DNA of 64,000 bases from Nocardia cyriacigeorgica (GTDB lineage: Bacteria > Actinomycetota > Actinomycetes > Mycobacteriales > Mycobacteriaceae). Below, piece after piece: positions 1 to 11,200 of the stretch. The position numbers were made by a program, and so were the translations under genes. Location of the stretch: the NCBI RefSeq assembly GCF_029868385.1, contig NZ_JARWNX010000038.1:124001-188000 (forward strand), read 5' to 3'. A model generated the notes under the pieces. That model saw only the letters and a program-made list of their open reading frames with translations, was not told where the DNA came from and ran no database searches. The stretch's first letter is position 1. The number at the start of each line of letters is the position of its first letter.

Positions 1-1714
1 CGCCCGCACCCGCGCCCGCCGGACCCATACCGCCGGGCGCACCGGGCGCACCCGCCATCGGCGCCAGACCCGCACCGCGCATGGCACCGGCGGCCGCACC
101 GGCGACCGATGCGCGCGGGAACAATTTCGAGGCCTGGGTCTGCGCGGGCTCCTTCGGCAACCCACCGAGCGCACCGGCACCGCCACCCGCGCCACCGCCA
201 CCCGCGCCCTTGCCGCCGCCGAGCCCACCCTTCAGATTGGGCAGGTCCTTACCCAGACCCGACAGTGCCTGCGGCAAACCGGCGAGACCGGCCTGCTGCA
301 TCGCCTGCTGGGCAGCCTGAAGTCCCTGCTGGGCGGCTTGCTGCGCCTGTTGCAGACCCTGCTGGAGGCCCTGCTGGACCTGCTGCGCGGCCTGTTGAAC
401 GGCCTGCTGTTGCTCCCGCTGGGCGGCCTGCTGCTGGGCGAGCTGCTGTTGCTGGCGGAGCTCATCGGCCTGACGCTTGGCATCGGCGTCGGCCTTGGCC
501 TGCATGGCCTCCGAATCACGCTGCTGCTGGGCGAGGGCCTGCTGATCCTTGGCGAATTTCGCCAGATCGGCCTGCTGCTGTGCCGCGGCGCCACCACCGG
601 TGCCGCCGCCCCCGTTGCCGCCGCCGTTGTTTCCGTTGTTCCCGTTGTTGTTGTTGTTGTTATTGTTCCGGTTGTCATTGGGGTTGTCGGACGGAATCTC
701 CACCACATCCGACGGTTTGGGCAGGATCGGAATCGCGGTGGCGCAGGCGGTGATCCCCGGGTCGTACCAGTTCTCGTAAACCTGTCTGGCCAGTTCGAGC
801 TGCGCGTGCTCCTGATCGTCCGGGGTGTAGGCCACACTCTTGTCCGGCATGCCGTAGACGGTGTTCGCGGTCCAGCCGGACGCGTTCACCAGGTTGTCGC
901 CGAGCTGCTGCATCGCCGTCAGCAGCGGGGCGCTCTTATTGGTGTACATCCGGATGGCCTTGGCCGCGCTATCGGCACCGGTGCCCTTCCAGCGCTCCGA
1001 TTCCACCAACCCGAGAATGCTCTGGTCGAAGTTCGAGAACGCGGACTTCAGTTGCAGTTTCATCCGCATCCAGTCGCCGCCTGCCACGGCGATGAACGCC
1101 GGTTTGCCGCGGATCTGGTCGCCGAGCCACCAGAGCTGGTTGAAGTTGAGGGTCTGCGCGGGCGGCACCGACACCGCGAAACCCTGCGAACCTTTGCTAC
1201 CGGCCAGATCGAGCAGACTGTCGGGAAGCCCGCCGTACTTCTTGTCCTTGTCCTGGTAGTTGCCGAGATTGGGGATATCGGGTGAGATGTCCACCCAGCG
1301 ACCGTCGTACATCTCCTCCTGCTGGACATGTTTGACCAGGTCACCAGCGTTGGCGGAGCGCACCATACCGTCGAAATGGCTTTTGCCGTCGCCGTCGGTG
1401 CCCTTGTACAGATTCCCCGCGATGACGAAGGACTCGCCGAGATCGGTCGCGATGCGCTTGTGTTCCTTCATGACCTCGTCACGGAACTCCGCCGCCACCT
1501 CGGCGAACTTATCGGCCAGACGGACCGCGCCGGGGAAGTGCCCGAGCCCTTCGATTTTCAGGATGTCATCGAGGCTGCTGGTAACGACGTTGAACACATC
1601 GAGCAGATCCGCGCAGTAGGTCGCGGCGTCCTTGGCGACGCCCGGATCGAACACCAGACCGCCGTTGCCCGCCTGACTGCGGAGATTGCCCCAAGGATTG
1701 TTCTCTCCGGCCAT
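1..1714 (-). CDS. WXG100/EspA-like secretion-associated protein, Gln/Asn-rich (3' end off window)
   Basis: The open frame runs from ATG at 1714, with GGAAGGAGCT 6-16 bases upstream, to the left edge with no stop, so at least 571 codons are present and the C-terminus is missing. About 330 N-terminal residues are mostly helical and resemble WXG100/EspA-type secretion substrates (inference). An Asn/Gly tract follows (about 640-700), then a long Gln/Ala-rich heptad-like stretch (about 300-560) that should be coiled coil, then Gly/Ala/Pro-rich sequence. It lies 189 bases downstream of the immunity-like gene on the same strand, at the end of the toxin operon. The export role is inferred from context and composition; no catalytic motif was seen. 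Confidence 0.75.
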   Translation of the reverse strand, partial: MAGENNPWGNLRSQAGNGGLVFDPGVAKDAATYCADLLDVFNVVTSSLDDILKIEGLGHFPGAVRLADKFAEVAAEFRDEVMKEHKRIATDLGESFVIAGNLYKGTDGDGKSHFDGMVRSANAGDLVKHVQQEEMYDGRWVDISPDIPNLGNYQDKDKKYGGLPDSLLDLAGSKGSQGFAVSVPPAQTLNFNQLWWLGDQIRGKPAFIAVAGGDWMRMKLQLKSAFSNFDQSILGLVESERWKGTGADSAAKAIRMYTNKSAPLLTAMQQLGDNLVNASGWTANTVYGMPDKSVAYTPDDQEHAQLELARQVYENWYDPGITACATAIPILPKPSDVVEIPSDNPNDNRNNNNNNNNGNNGNNGGGNGGGGTGGGAAAQQQADLAKFAKDQQALAQQQRDSEAMQAKADADAKRQADELRQQQQLAQQQAAQREQQQAVQQAAQQVQQGLQQGLQQAQQAAQQGLQAAQQAMQQAGLAGLPQALSGLGKDLPNLKGGLGGGKGAGGGGAGGGAGALGGLPKEPAQTQASKLFPRASVAGAAAGAMRGAGLAPMAGAPGAPGGMGPAGAGAG

Positions 1715-1903
1715 CGCCTCAGCTCCTTCCCACTCGGCGCCGGTGCCGATACCGCACCGGCCCCACCCCGTCGCACGGCCGCCACCTCGTGGGGCGCCGA
1801 CGATTCCACGCTGATTTCACGGTGCGCGATCATCCCGTGGAGAAACTGAACGGCAGGTGGCCGCACGATGAATCATGTTCGGGCGGGGCGCATGCACCGG
1901 TGG

Positions 1904-3412
1904 TCAGTAGTCGACCGAGCGGTGCCGTTGTTGGAAGCGCTGCTCGAAATCGGCGATGAACCGCGAAGGCGCGACCGAGGAGGTGGACTGCTCGAGGACA
2001 CCGTCGTCGGCCAGATAGAAGATGGTGCGGCCGACGGCGAGTTCCCCCGGCTCCGTTGGCACGTACACCATCCAGCCGACGCTGATCCGCTCGGCGACCA
2101 GATCCTGCGGTGGATATCCGGCGGCATCGAGCCCGGTGCCCACGAGATGGCCGCGCACCCGCTCGATCGCCTGCTCCTGCGGCATGGGTTCCGGCAGCAG
2201 CAGGGCCACACCGGCCAGGGTGAGCTGGTAGCAGGCGCCGTCGATATCGAATTCGGTGTCCTCGCCGAAGACTTCGACCAGGGTGTCCCTCGTTGCGACG
2301 CCGACCTCGGCCGCCGACAGCAACGTCGCCACCGCACGACGCTCCCGGTCCCCCGATTCGCCGCCCACCAGCCGCAGCACCACATCCACGACAGTGTCGA
2401 AGGTCCAGAAACCCGGTACGGCCTCGGCGATTCCGTCGGCGCCCGGCGATTCACCCCGGTACCAGCTGCCGCCTTCCCACCAGTAGCAGAACGACAGCAG
2501 CCCGCTGGACGCGCGTGGATTCAACACCGGGTTGGCCACCCATTCGGGCGCACCCGCATACAGCTGCGGCAGCTGCGCTCCCGCGTTGTAGGCGGCGTCG
2601 AGTTCGGGAGCGTTCCATACGCCGCCGGACAGCACCGCGCGCCCGCCCGCCAGCGCGTACAGGGTCGAACCGCTGCGCCGTGAGCCCTCGAACATGCCGA
2701 GCGCGGGCAGGATTCGCGGACCCCACTGCGAGCCCGCCGCCACGAACGCGGCCGACAGCACCGCCCACCGCGCCCACATCAGTGGGAACTCCGGTAGCTC
2801 CGTGTCGGACCGCGTGCCACGCCGTTCCTGTGCGCGGTCGGCCCGAGCCTGCACCGCCGCCTCACGCGGGGACCGCAGCTGCTTGCCCGCATGGGTGAGG
2901 TAGGCGGCCAGCCAGACCGGCAGCGAATCGCGCGGATAGTCCCGCAGATCGGCGGCATAGGCCTCCGGCGGGAACAGCTGGTCGTCGGGGAAGGGTTCAT
3001 CGCCGTAGTCGTAGTCGACCTCCAGTTCACCGGCCGGGGTCAAGGTCAGGATCAGGCGCCACCAGGGACCGTCGCCGAATTCGGCGGAGATATGGCGTTG
3101 TCCGCGCACCAGATCCAGGATCTGCGCCGAAGGCTGGCCGGGGACCGGCTGCTGGTTCTCGTCGGTGTAGACGACCTGCCCAAGCTCCATCGCGGTGGTC
3201 GAGGCGAATACGGCGGTGAGCCGCTGCCAGCCCTGTGGAGCGGCGGCGGCGAGATCGCGGGCGACCTGGTGGACCAGCTGCGTAGCGCGCTCGGCAGGGT
3301 CGGTGGGCGCGTCGTCGAGACTGAATCCGATATCGGGGTCGGGGGTGTCGACGGCGTCGTGGGCGAGTACCTGTTCGTCGGCCGGTCCGGTCTTCTCGGG
3401 TGGATTCGTCAC
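1904..3412 (-). CDS. Probable immunity protein: YezG/DUF600-like region plus YrhB-like C-terminal region
   Basis: 502 aa from GTG at 3412, preceded by GAGGAG 11 bases upstream; a longer GTG start at 3439 would put that ribosome site inside the gene. Residues about 40-175 resemble the YezG (DUF600) immunity family, with the WWRLILTL...DYDYGDEPFP block. A middle region of about 200 residues is unassigned. The last about 80 residues (GWMVYVP ... VGRTIFYLADDGVLE) resemble YrhB-type immunity domains (weaker). YezG of Bacillus subtilis neutralises the LXG nuclease toxin YeeF, so this protein may neutralise the nuclease part of the giant toxin upstream. Two immunity-like regions in one chain would be a polyimmunity arrangement. 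The assignments are from memory of family patterns. Confidence 0.65.
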   Translation of the reverse strand: MTNPPEKTGPADEQVLAHDAVDTPDPDIGFSLDDAPTDPAERATQLVHQVARDLAAAAPQGWQRLTAVFASTTAMELGQVVYTDENQQPVPGQPSAQILDLVRGQRHISAEFGDGPWWRLILTLTPAGELEVDYDYGDEPFPDDQLFPPEAYAADLRDYPRDSLPVWLAAYLTHAGKQLRSPREAAVQARADRAQERRGTRSDTELPEFPLMWARWAVLSAAFVAAGSQWGPRILPALGMFEGSRRSGSTLYALAGGRAVLSGGVWNAPELDAAYNAGAQLPQLYAGAPEWVANPVLNPRASSGLLSFCYWWEGGSWYRGESPGADGIAEAVPGFWTFDTVVDVVLRLVGGESGDRERRAVATLLSAAEVGVATRDTLVEVFGEDTEFDIDGACYQLTLAGVALLLPEPMPQEQAIERVRGHLVGTGLDAAGYPPQDLVAERISVGWMVYVPTEPGELAVGRTIFYLADDGVLEQSTSSVAPSRFIADFEQRFQQRHRSVDY

Positions 3413-3538
3413 GTCGCGGCACTCTCCTCGTCTGCGCACCCGATGGGGCGGGTCGGTCGAAGCGGTCCTATCACCGCCGAGGAAACGGCATCGGAACGCG
3501 CGGTGACGGGTGCGCGGCGCAGTGGCCGGATCGGCAGG

Positions 3539-3970
3539 TCAGGGCTGGCGGGGCAGGCCGAGCGCGGGCAGATCCAGTGCGCGATTGCCCGCGTTCTCGT
3601 GCCACGCGACGTAGGAGAGATCGGTGACGGCGGCTATCCCGAAACCGTCCCGAAGCCCGGTGACGACCATCGACGTGAGCTGCCGGTATCGGTCCGAGGA
3701 CAGCGGCCACGGCCATTCGACCCACCAGTTGTGGCCGTGATCGGCGTCCGGCCGGTGCCAGCCCGCCGCCGCGATCAGTCCTTCACCGGTCGCGCCCGCA
3801 CGTGCGGCGGGGTCGAGCCAGTGGTCACCGACCAGCTCGGCCCACAGTTCGTGGTCGAGTTGCCGGAACTGCGCGTACCGCGTCGTCTCGATGACCTTCA
3901 CCACCGCACCGGACGGCAGCGCGGCCAGCTCGTCGGCCAGACCGGCGGCGAACTCCGTCCAGCCGGTCAC
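3539..3970 (-). CDS. TY-Chap-like (YbjN/CesT-fold) small protein
   Basis: 143 aa, starting with MTGWTEFAAGLADELAALP. The single-domain pattern (alternating strands and helices, NWWVEWPWPL, C-terminal ALGLP) resembles the actinobacterial TY-Chap domain proteins found beside polymorphic toxins. These are thought to be chaperone or immunity helpers with a YbjN/CesT-like fold. The start codon overlaps the stop of the upstream DUF6301-like gene by 4 bases (ATGA), so the two are translationally coupled. The role as toxin chaperone or immunity factor is inferred from position. Confidence 0.6.
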   Translation of the reverse strand: MTGWTEFAAGLADELAALPSGAVVKVIETTRYAQFRQLDHELWAELVGDHWLDPAARAGATGEGLIAAAGWHRPDADHGHNWWVEWPWPLSSDRYRQLTSMVVTGLRDGFGIAAVTDLSYVAWHENAGNRALDLPALGLPRQP

Positions 3971-4452
3971 AGCAGGCCTTGTTCCTCGAGTTCGGCATTG
4001 CGGTCGTCCGCGGCCAGCCTGGCGTTGGTCACCAGGGTCAGCACCACCGAGACCGCCATATCCTGCAAGACCAGCGTGGACTCCGCACCGGCCCAGCGGA
4101 TTTGGGGAAACTCGCCGGGGATGCGCGCGGACGGTGCACCGAGCGCGTCGGTGAGGGCGTCGGCCATGAGGGCGAAGGCGTCGCGGGTGCGGGCACGCTC
4201 GGTGGCGTCGGCGAATTCGGTCACCCGGACCTCGATCGCCACCGCTTTCTCTTCTTCGCCGCGGATCTCACCGCTGCCCGTGCCCAACCCGGTGTCGAGC
4301 AGCACCCACTCCGGTTCGCTCAGCAGCACTCGCCAACCGAACCGCTCGGCCAGCTCCGGTCCGTCGGCCACCTGCCAGGACCACTCCAGCGATCGCAGTC
4401 GCGTGGCCAGATCGGTGACCTCGCCTTCGCTCAACGCGCGCCATTCCGTCAT
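3967..4452 (-). CDS. DUF6301-like protein of a toxin-immunity operon
   Basis: 161 aa. The N-terminus MTEWRALSEGEV, the middle WVLLDTGLGTGSGEI and the C-terminus RIPGEFPQIRWAGAES...ELEEQGLL match my memory of the DUF6301 family, which occurs in Nocardia and Streptomyces next to TY-Chap genes and WXG100 toxins. No enzyme motif is visible. It is separated from the 94-aa gene by 25 bases and overlaps the TY-Chap-like gene by 4 bases. Immunity or accessory function is inferred. Confidence 0.6.
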   Translation of the reverse strand: MTEWRALSEGEVTDLATRLRSLEWSWQVADGPELAERFGWRVLLSEPEWVLLDTGLGTGSGEIRGEEEKAVAIEVRVTEFADATERARTRDAFALMADALTDALGAPSARIPGEFPQIRWAGAESTLVLQDMAVSVVLTLVTNARLAADDRNAELEEQGLL

Positions 4453-4477
4453 GTGCTCACCCTAAGTCTGTCGTCGG

Positions 4478-4762
4478 TCAGTGCGCGGACCTGCGCTGTT
4501 CGAGTTCCGCGAGCTTGCGGGCCACCGCCTGTCTGCGCTCGCGGGCATTGGTGCCGTCGAGCTGCCCGGCGAACGCCGCGCGCGCCGCCGCCACCAGCTC
4601 ACCCGGCACCTCCGGGTAGGCGCGGGCGATCGCCCACAGGCTCTCCTCGGTCTTCATATCGAGGCCGGTGGCGGTGCGCAGGCCGCCACCGCCGCACACC
4701 GAGGTGAGCATCTCGTCGAAATTGGCGCGTAGTTCGTCGTCGGACGGGTGATCCGCACGCAT
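4478..4762 (-). CDS. Small hypothetical protein directly after the giant toxin
   Basis: 94 aa, charged and mostly helical, with a Cys/Gly turn (VCGGGGLRT) near residue 25. It starts at ATG 4762 with a strong AAGGAGG site, 15 bases after the stop of the 6660-codon gene. I do not recognise the family. The immediate-downstream position is where cognate immunity genes of polymorphic toxins normally sit, so it is a candidate immunity protein or chaperone. Confidence 0.6.
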   Translation of the reverse strand: MRADHPSDDELRANFDEMLTSVCGGGGLRTATGLDMKTEESLWAIARAYPEVPGELVAAARAAFAGQLDGTNARERRQAVARKLAELEQRRSAH

Positions 4763-4777
4763 GATGGGCCTCCTTGT

Positions 4778-5200
4778 TCACTGTTGTCCCGGAAAGATCG
4801 CCGCGCGGCGTTCGGGGTCGGCGAGCACGCCGTGCACCAGCGCGCCCAGGTCCATCTCCGGCGGGAGGCTCCGGTAGATCGCCTCGAACACGACGACGCC
4901 GTCCTCGATCACCGCGAACCGGGTGGTGCGATACGCGACCTGCCCCCACTCGACCTCGACCGGCCCGTCCAGCTCGATCGTACGACCGTCGGTCCGCAAG
5001 GCCAGCCCCGCACCATGGCGATAGAACACGACCTTGGCCTCGCCCAGGTCACCGTAGACCCCGGCCGAGGCGGCCGCGGGCGCCGACACCGCCTGGAGTG
5101 CGCCGGTCACCGGGTCGAATTCGGCCGTGACGCCGAAACCGGCGAACGGTTGCACCATGAGCGGGCCGTGCATGCGGCTTTGCCCGACCCTGGGGCGGGT
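4778..5200 (-). other. Unknown beta-rich C-terminal domain of the giant toxin
   Basis: Residues about 6521-6660, following the Pro-rich rod. Short hydrophobic strands alternate with turns (MVQPFAGFGVTAEFDP, AKVVFYRHG, VEVEWGQVAYRT, VVVFEAIYRSLPPEMDLG). No catalytic Cys, His cluster or Walker-type motif is seen. Residues YRSLPPEMDLGALVHGVLAD may be helical. Possibly an anchoring, receptor-binding or immunity-binding domain; I cannot assign it. Confidence 0.4.
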
Positions 5201-8200
5201 CGGCCTGTTGCCGGTGTGCGCATTGCTGGTCGGAGGTGGACCCGGCATCGGTGGAGGGGGCACTGGAGTCATCGGAGCCGCCTGGCCGTTGCCCGGGTGG
5301 TCGCCGACGTTCGGCGGGTACTGGTGCTCTTGCTCGGGCTGCGGCGCACCAGCCGAGGCTGGAACCGTACTTCCGGCACCTACTGGACGGTCACCGAGAG
5401 TCGTCTGCCACCGCGACGGATCCTGCACCTGCCGCTCTCCAGAAGTCGGCGCGGACGGCTCCCACCGATAGTGCGGCGACGATTCCGGTAGCTCCGGCGG
5501 GTGCGGTAGCTGCGGTAGTTGTGGCGACTCCGGCGGAAGAGGAAGAACGGGCGGAACAGGATGGTGCGGCGGGGCCGGTGGGTCGGTAGGAGCTGGCGGC
5601 GGCACGATCGGGGACGTCGGAGGTACGGGGAGTTCCGGGGGTACGGGCGGCAAGGGTAGGTGCGGAGGGAACGGCAACGCCGGGGGAACCGGCGGAACAG
5701 GTGGTAGCGGAGGTTGTGGCGGTGCAGGAGGCACGGGCGGTTCCGGCAGCACCGGAGGGACCGGAGGCAGAGGTGGGCGTGGAGGGGCCGGTGGCTCCGG
5801 ATGCACGGGAGGAGCGGGTGGCACCGGAGGCTGTGGCGGTACCGGAGGTTGCGGCGGAACCGGAGACTGCGGCGGAACCGGAGACTGCGGCGGAACCGGA
5901 GACTGCGGCGGAACCGGAGACTGCGGCGGAACCGGAGACTGCGGCGGAACCGGAGACTGCGGCGGAACCGGAGGCACCGGAGGCAGGGGTAGGTGTGGAG
6001 GGGCCGGTGGCTCCGGGTACACGGGAGGAGCGGGTGGCACCGGAGGTTGCGGTGGAACCGGAGGTTGCGGTGGAACCGGAGGCTGCGGCGGAACCGGAGG
6101 TTGGGGCGGGTGCCAGGGTGCAGGGTCGACCGTGTCTATGGGTTCGACTCGGGGGAACTCGAACTCTTCGTCATGCGGCAGCTTCGGGATGCGGGAACGG
6201 TAGGCGGGTGTGCGCCGAGGGCGTTCCGGCTCACCAGGATTGGTCGCGTCATCACGATCGCCGTCAGCTGTGGATCGGTGTGCACCATCGCTACCACTGT
6301 CACCCACCGGCCGACCCGCGTCATCACCGCCGTCGTCGCCGGTGAGCAGCGAAGCACCATCACCATCGGAACGCGCACCACCATCGCTGCCGTCATCACC
6401 AACCGATCGCGAAGCACCGCCACGGTCTCCATCACCAATGGGTCGCCGTGCGCGGTCGCGATCATCACCGGCCGACGAATCCGCGCCCTCATCACGCGAC
6501 GGCGCTTCGGACGGGGCCGGGTCGGGACCGGCGGATGCCGGGGTGGGGGTGTGCGGTGGGGTCGCGGGGGGTTGGGCGGGGGTGGGTCCGTTTTCGTCGG
6601 GGTCGGCGGGGGGCGGGGTGAGGGCGGGTGGGTTCGGTTGGGTGGGTGGGAGTTCCCGGTCGGTGGGGCGTTCGGGGAGGAAGGGGCGCTGGGTGGGGCG
6701 GGTGGGGGTGTAGGGGATTCCGGCGCGCCATTCGGTGAGGGGTGGGCGGTCGGCGTCCCAGTGGTAGCCGAGGCCGATGGCTTTGGCATTGGCGTCCTGC
6801 CAGGTGGCGAGCGGGTTCGCGCGCAGGAAATCGGATTCGGCGAGGGCATCGTGCAGCAGGATGAAGTCCTGCGGCAGCGGTGCCCCTTTACGCAGGCGAT
6901 TCCAGGCTTCCGCGACGTCGGCGAGGCGGTTCATCGGCGTGTGCACGAACGGCCCGTTCGGGTCGGCGTAGTCGCGGGCCAGTGGCTCGGCCTCCATGAG
7001 GTGACGTTTGATCTGCGCGAGCTGCGCCGGGGTGAACACCGGGACGTCGTCGCGCATATGCGTGGCCAAGGCGCCCGCGATCAGCTCCGGTTCGACACCG
7101 GTCATGAGCAGTTCGCGCACATCCTCGACGGTGTCGCGGACGGCGACGGGATCGTCGGCGGCGAACTGAGCTGCCAATGCCTCGGCGACGCGGTCGATCT
7201 CGGCGTGCACCGCCTGGATCTGGGCATCGACGTCACGGCTCGGATCGATCCAGGTGTGCCCGTCCACCAGCTCCCGGCGCACCCGATCGATGACCTGCCG
7301 CGCCCGCTCCACCTGCTGCGCCCGGCGATACTCCTCGATACCCGCCGCGATCCGGTCCAGATCGTCGGGATCGTCCAGGAACCGCTGATATTCGGCGTCG
7401 GCCCACTCCTGCACCTCCTGCCACTGCGCGGCTTCCCGATCCCATTGCTGCCGCAACGATTCCGGCACATCATCGAGACCCGGATAATGATCGGCGGGAT
7501 CCCAGGAGCGGATCATGGGCTGCACATTCCGCTCCGGCGGCGCGAACCACTCGTAGTTGCGGAACACCGTCCCGAACGGTGGTATCCGCTGCAACCACGG
7601 TCGGGCCTGCACCCATCGACCGATCCACGGATGCCGCTGGATCCAGGCCTTCACCGCCGGATGTTTGGGCACTTCCGCCGCCATCAGCAGCAGCCGGACG
7701 ACGTTGTAGGAGTCGGCGCCCCAGTGCTGGCCGAAGATCTGGTTCGGTTCCAGTCCTGAGGTGTTGTACAGCGTCGGCGCCTGCGGTGCGTTCACCGGCA
7801 GGGTGCTCTCGGGGACCTTGCCATCCGGGATATCGTCGGTCGGCAGGGTGATGTCGTTGACGACGTCCTCCATGGCCCAGCCGCTCACACCGTCCGGCGG
7901 GTCCTTGCGGGTGTACTTCTTGTACCGCTCCGCCTTGGGTTTACTCGTTTCGCTGGTATCGCGCCCGGTCCGCCAATCCGGGCGGGTCGGGTCGATCCGA
8001 TGCCAGTTTCCTTCGCCGTCGCGCCATGAGGTGATGTCGAGACGATCGCCGCCGACCCAGCCGGTGCTCAACCGCTCCACCTCGAGCAGGCCGAGTTCTT
8101 CGATCTCGCACGCACCTTCGCGGTCGGCGCGCACCCGGCGCAGTTCGACGGTGGTGGCGCCGTCCATCATCGACTGCGCGATCAGCGCGTTCGTCCGCAC

Positions 8201-11200
8201 GGCGGTGGCGAATGCGTCGTCGATATCGCTGCGGTGCGGGCGGCCGAGTTCATCGCGCAGGCCGAAGACCACGATCCGGGTGGCGTCACCGTCGACGATG
8301 ATGCCGACGCGCGGGGTCACCATGCGGCCGCCCGCTTCCTCGATCTGCGCCCGCCAGGCACCGGCGAGACCCGCCATCCGGTCTTGGATGCGGCCGACGA
8401 GGTTGTGGGTGCGGTTCACATCGCGGGCGGCGTCGGCCAACGCGTCGACGTCACGCAGCAGGGTGCGCGGGCCGCCGTCTGTCACGCCGGTGAGCATGTC
8501 GTAATGGGCGCGGGCGCGCAGGAATGCGAGGGTTTCGTCGCGCCGATCCGGTGCGAGCGCGGCCTCGTCGGGGCGGCCGTGCTCGTCGACGACACGCAGG
8601 CGTGCCGCGAGATCGTCACGCATGGCGCGGCGCGGTTTGATCCGGTGCAGCGCCTCGGCGCGTTGTCTGGCCAGGCGGTCGAGTTCGGCGACGACCTCCT
8701 GCGACCGTGGCCTGCCCTCCCCGACACCGGCGCGTTCGAGTTCGGCGAGCTGCCGGTCCACCTGATCGACGGCGGCGTCGAGCCGGTTGCAGGTGCTCGC
8801 GGCCTCGGCGAGTTTGGCGATCGCCGCACGCCGTTCGGCCTGTTCGGCGGCGGTGCGTGGGGCGCGGGCCTGGCTCGGTCCTTCATCGATACCGCCGGGG
8901 TCGTCGACGGTCCGCGCTGCGGTCTCGTCGTAGAGGCGCAGGATGGTCGGCTCCAGCCGGTCGCCGCGCAGCGCGGCCTCGTCGACGCGGCCGTCGTCGT
9001 CGACGAGGCCGTGGCGCATGGCGCGGTCATCGCGTTTGGCGCGCCAGAACTCGCGTTCGCGGGCCAGGTCCTGGCGCTGCTGGACCAGCCGGTCGTACGC
9101 ACCGACCGGCGTGACCGAACGTTCCAGGCGCGCCATGTCCTCGTCGAACCGGGTGATGTCGGCGTCGGTCTCGTTGAACCGTTCGGCGGCACGTTCGAGC
9201 GCGTCGAGTTCGGCCAGGCGGCGCGGCATTTCGTCGACCCGCATGGTCCGGCCCCGCAACTCGTCCATGGTCGGCCGCAGATTGTCCGAGTTCAGCGCGG
9301 CATAGTCGTCATGGTCATCGATGGGCTGACGCTCGGCGCGCATATCCCGGATATCGCGCCATTCCTCACGCCGAGCCACCGCCTCGGCCCGCTCGGCGGC
9401 GAGACGGTCGTATTCGGCTCTGACCTCGGGCGACATCTGAGCGCGCGGATCGCTGTTCGGCCCATCCTGCTCGCCGTTGTCGTTGTCCGGCCGGTCCGGC
9501 TCTGCGTCGCTGTCCGGCCCATCGGAATCCTTGTGCTCGTCGAAGCCGTCAGGTTCCGGTTCGGATTTCGGCGATTTACCGTCATCGCCCGAACGACTGC
9601 CGTCATCGGTGTCGTCCGGCTCAGCGGGTAGCGGTGGCTTCTCGCCGGAATCATCGGCCGCGCGGTCCCGATCCGGCGACGCGTTTCGATCGGCTGGACC
9701 ATCGGAGTCGCCGGGCTCGTCCGGTTCGGCGGAGCCCGGCGGCAGCTCCGGCGGCTTCTTCGATCCCCCACCGGATTCCGGAGTCGGCTCGGTGCCCGAG
9801 TCCGTGTCGTCCGTGGGCGGAGGATTGTCCGACTCGGCGGTGGAGCCCTTGTGCGCGTCGGAACCGTCCGGTTCCGGGTTCGGGTCGGCGGGTAGCGCTT
9901 TCGCGACGCCGGGGGCGGCGGGGGGTTGTGCGGGTGGCGTGTCGCCGGGGACGGGTGGTGTGGGGTCGGGGTCGTCGCCGGGGCGCCAGGAGCCGTCGGG
10001 GTTGCGGGGATGGGGCGGGTCCAGGGGTGGGGTGGGAGTGGCGTTGTGGAAATCGTCGGCCAGTCGGGCGAGGTGGCGGAGGTCGGCGGCGCGTTGACGG
10101 ATCTCCTCGCGCAGGGCGGCCTGCACCTCGGCGAGCTGGGCCGGCTTCAGACGTTCGTGCAGGTCGAGGCGGCCGTCGCGGAACTTCGTGTACGCCTCGT
10201 CCCAGGCATCGTCGCTGGCATCGGTGATATCGACACCCAGGATGCGCAGGTAGTCGCGGCTTGGTCTACGGCCGGAGGCATCCGGGGGTGCGCCGCTGCC
10301 CAGCGGCGCGAAAAGTCCGGTGTCACCGAGAATGTCGAGCAGGAAGGCGAGCGAGGAGGGGTCGTGGACGGGGAGTTCACTGCCGCCGACGCGCGGATCG
10401 GCGCTCGGATCGCGTCGCAGATCGCGAGTGTAGGGGTCGACCTCGCCGAGCGCGCGCACGAAGTCGGCCAGTGCGTCGACCACCGCCGGATGGTCGGCCA
10501 TCGAGTAGACCATGGCGTTGATCGCCCGCCGCATTCCCGCGGGATCGAGGCTGTCCGGGTTCGGCACCCGATGGCTGAGGTCGGAGGTGAAACTCGAGTC
10601 GTACAACTCCTCGGGCGGCACACCGAGCCGCTGGGCCAACCGCTGCACCGCCGCGTTGACCGTGCTCTTCTTCAACTCCCGCAGCTGTTCGGCATACTCG
10701 GCCAGGTCCTCGAGCTGCTGAAGTCTGCGGGAGTCCGGGGTGACGGGGTCGGCGATGATCCGCGCGACCAGTTCGGGAGTCAGCTCGGCGCGACCGACCT
10801 CGAGCCGGTTCGCCAGATGGCCGAGCACCTTGTCGAGCGCGTTGTACCGGTCGATCGCATCGGCACTGCGGGTGACGTCGAGCAGGCCCTCGATCTGCGT
10901 GGCGCGCAGGACATTGTCCTGCCATCGCCGGGCGAGTTCGTCGGCCCACTGCTGCGGTGTGAGCGCATCGGGATCGGCGATACCGAGTTGCCCGGCCAGC
11001 GCATTACGTTCGGCGCGAATGCTTTCGGCGCTGCGCGGGGTCGGGGCCTGCCCGGCGTCGCCCTCGGTCGTGTGGGGATCGGCCGGTTCGGCGGAGGGAG
11101 CCCGATCGGCCGCCCCGGAAACGTCCTCGACCCGGCCGGTTGACCGATCAGATAGCCCCGGTGTCCCGTCGGCGTCGGTGGTTGTCCCGTCATCTCGCCC

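Noticed and set aside
338..1285. Plus-strand frame at the left edge (hydrophobic Leu-rich peptide)
   Set aside because: The Leu run is the antisense of the Gln repeats in the minus-strand gene; the minus strand has a strong ribosome site and longer open frame.
5853..5960. CRISPR-like array
   Set aside because: Repeats are head-to-tail with no spacers and in frame in a coding region; they encode PPQSPV.
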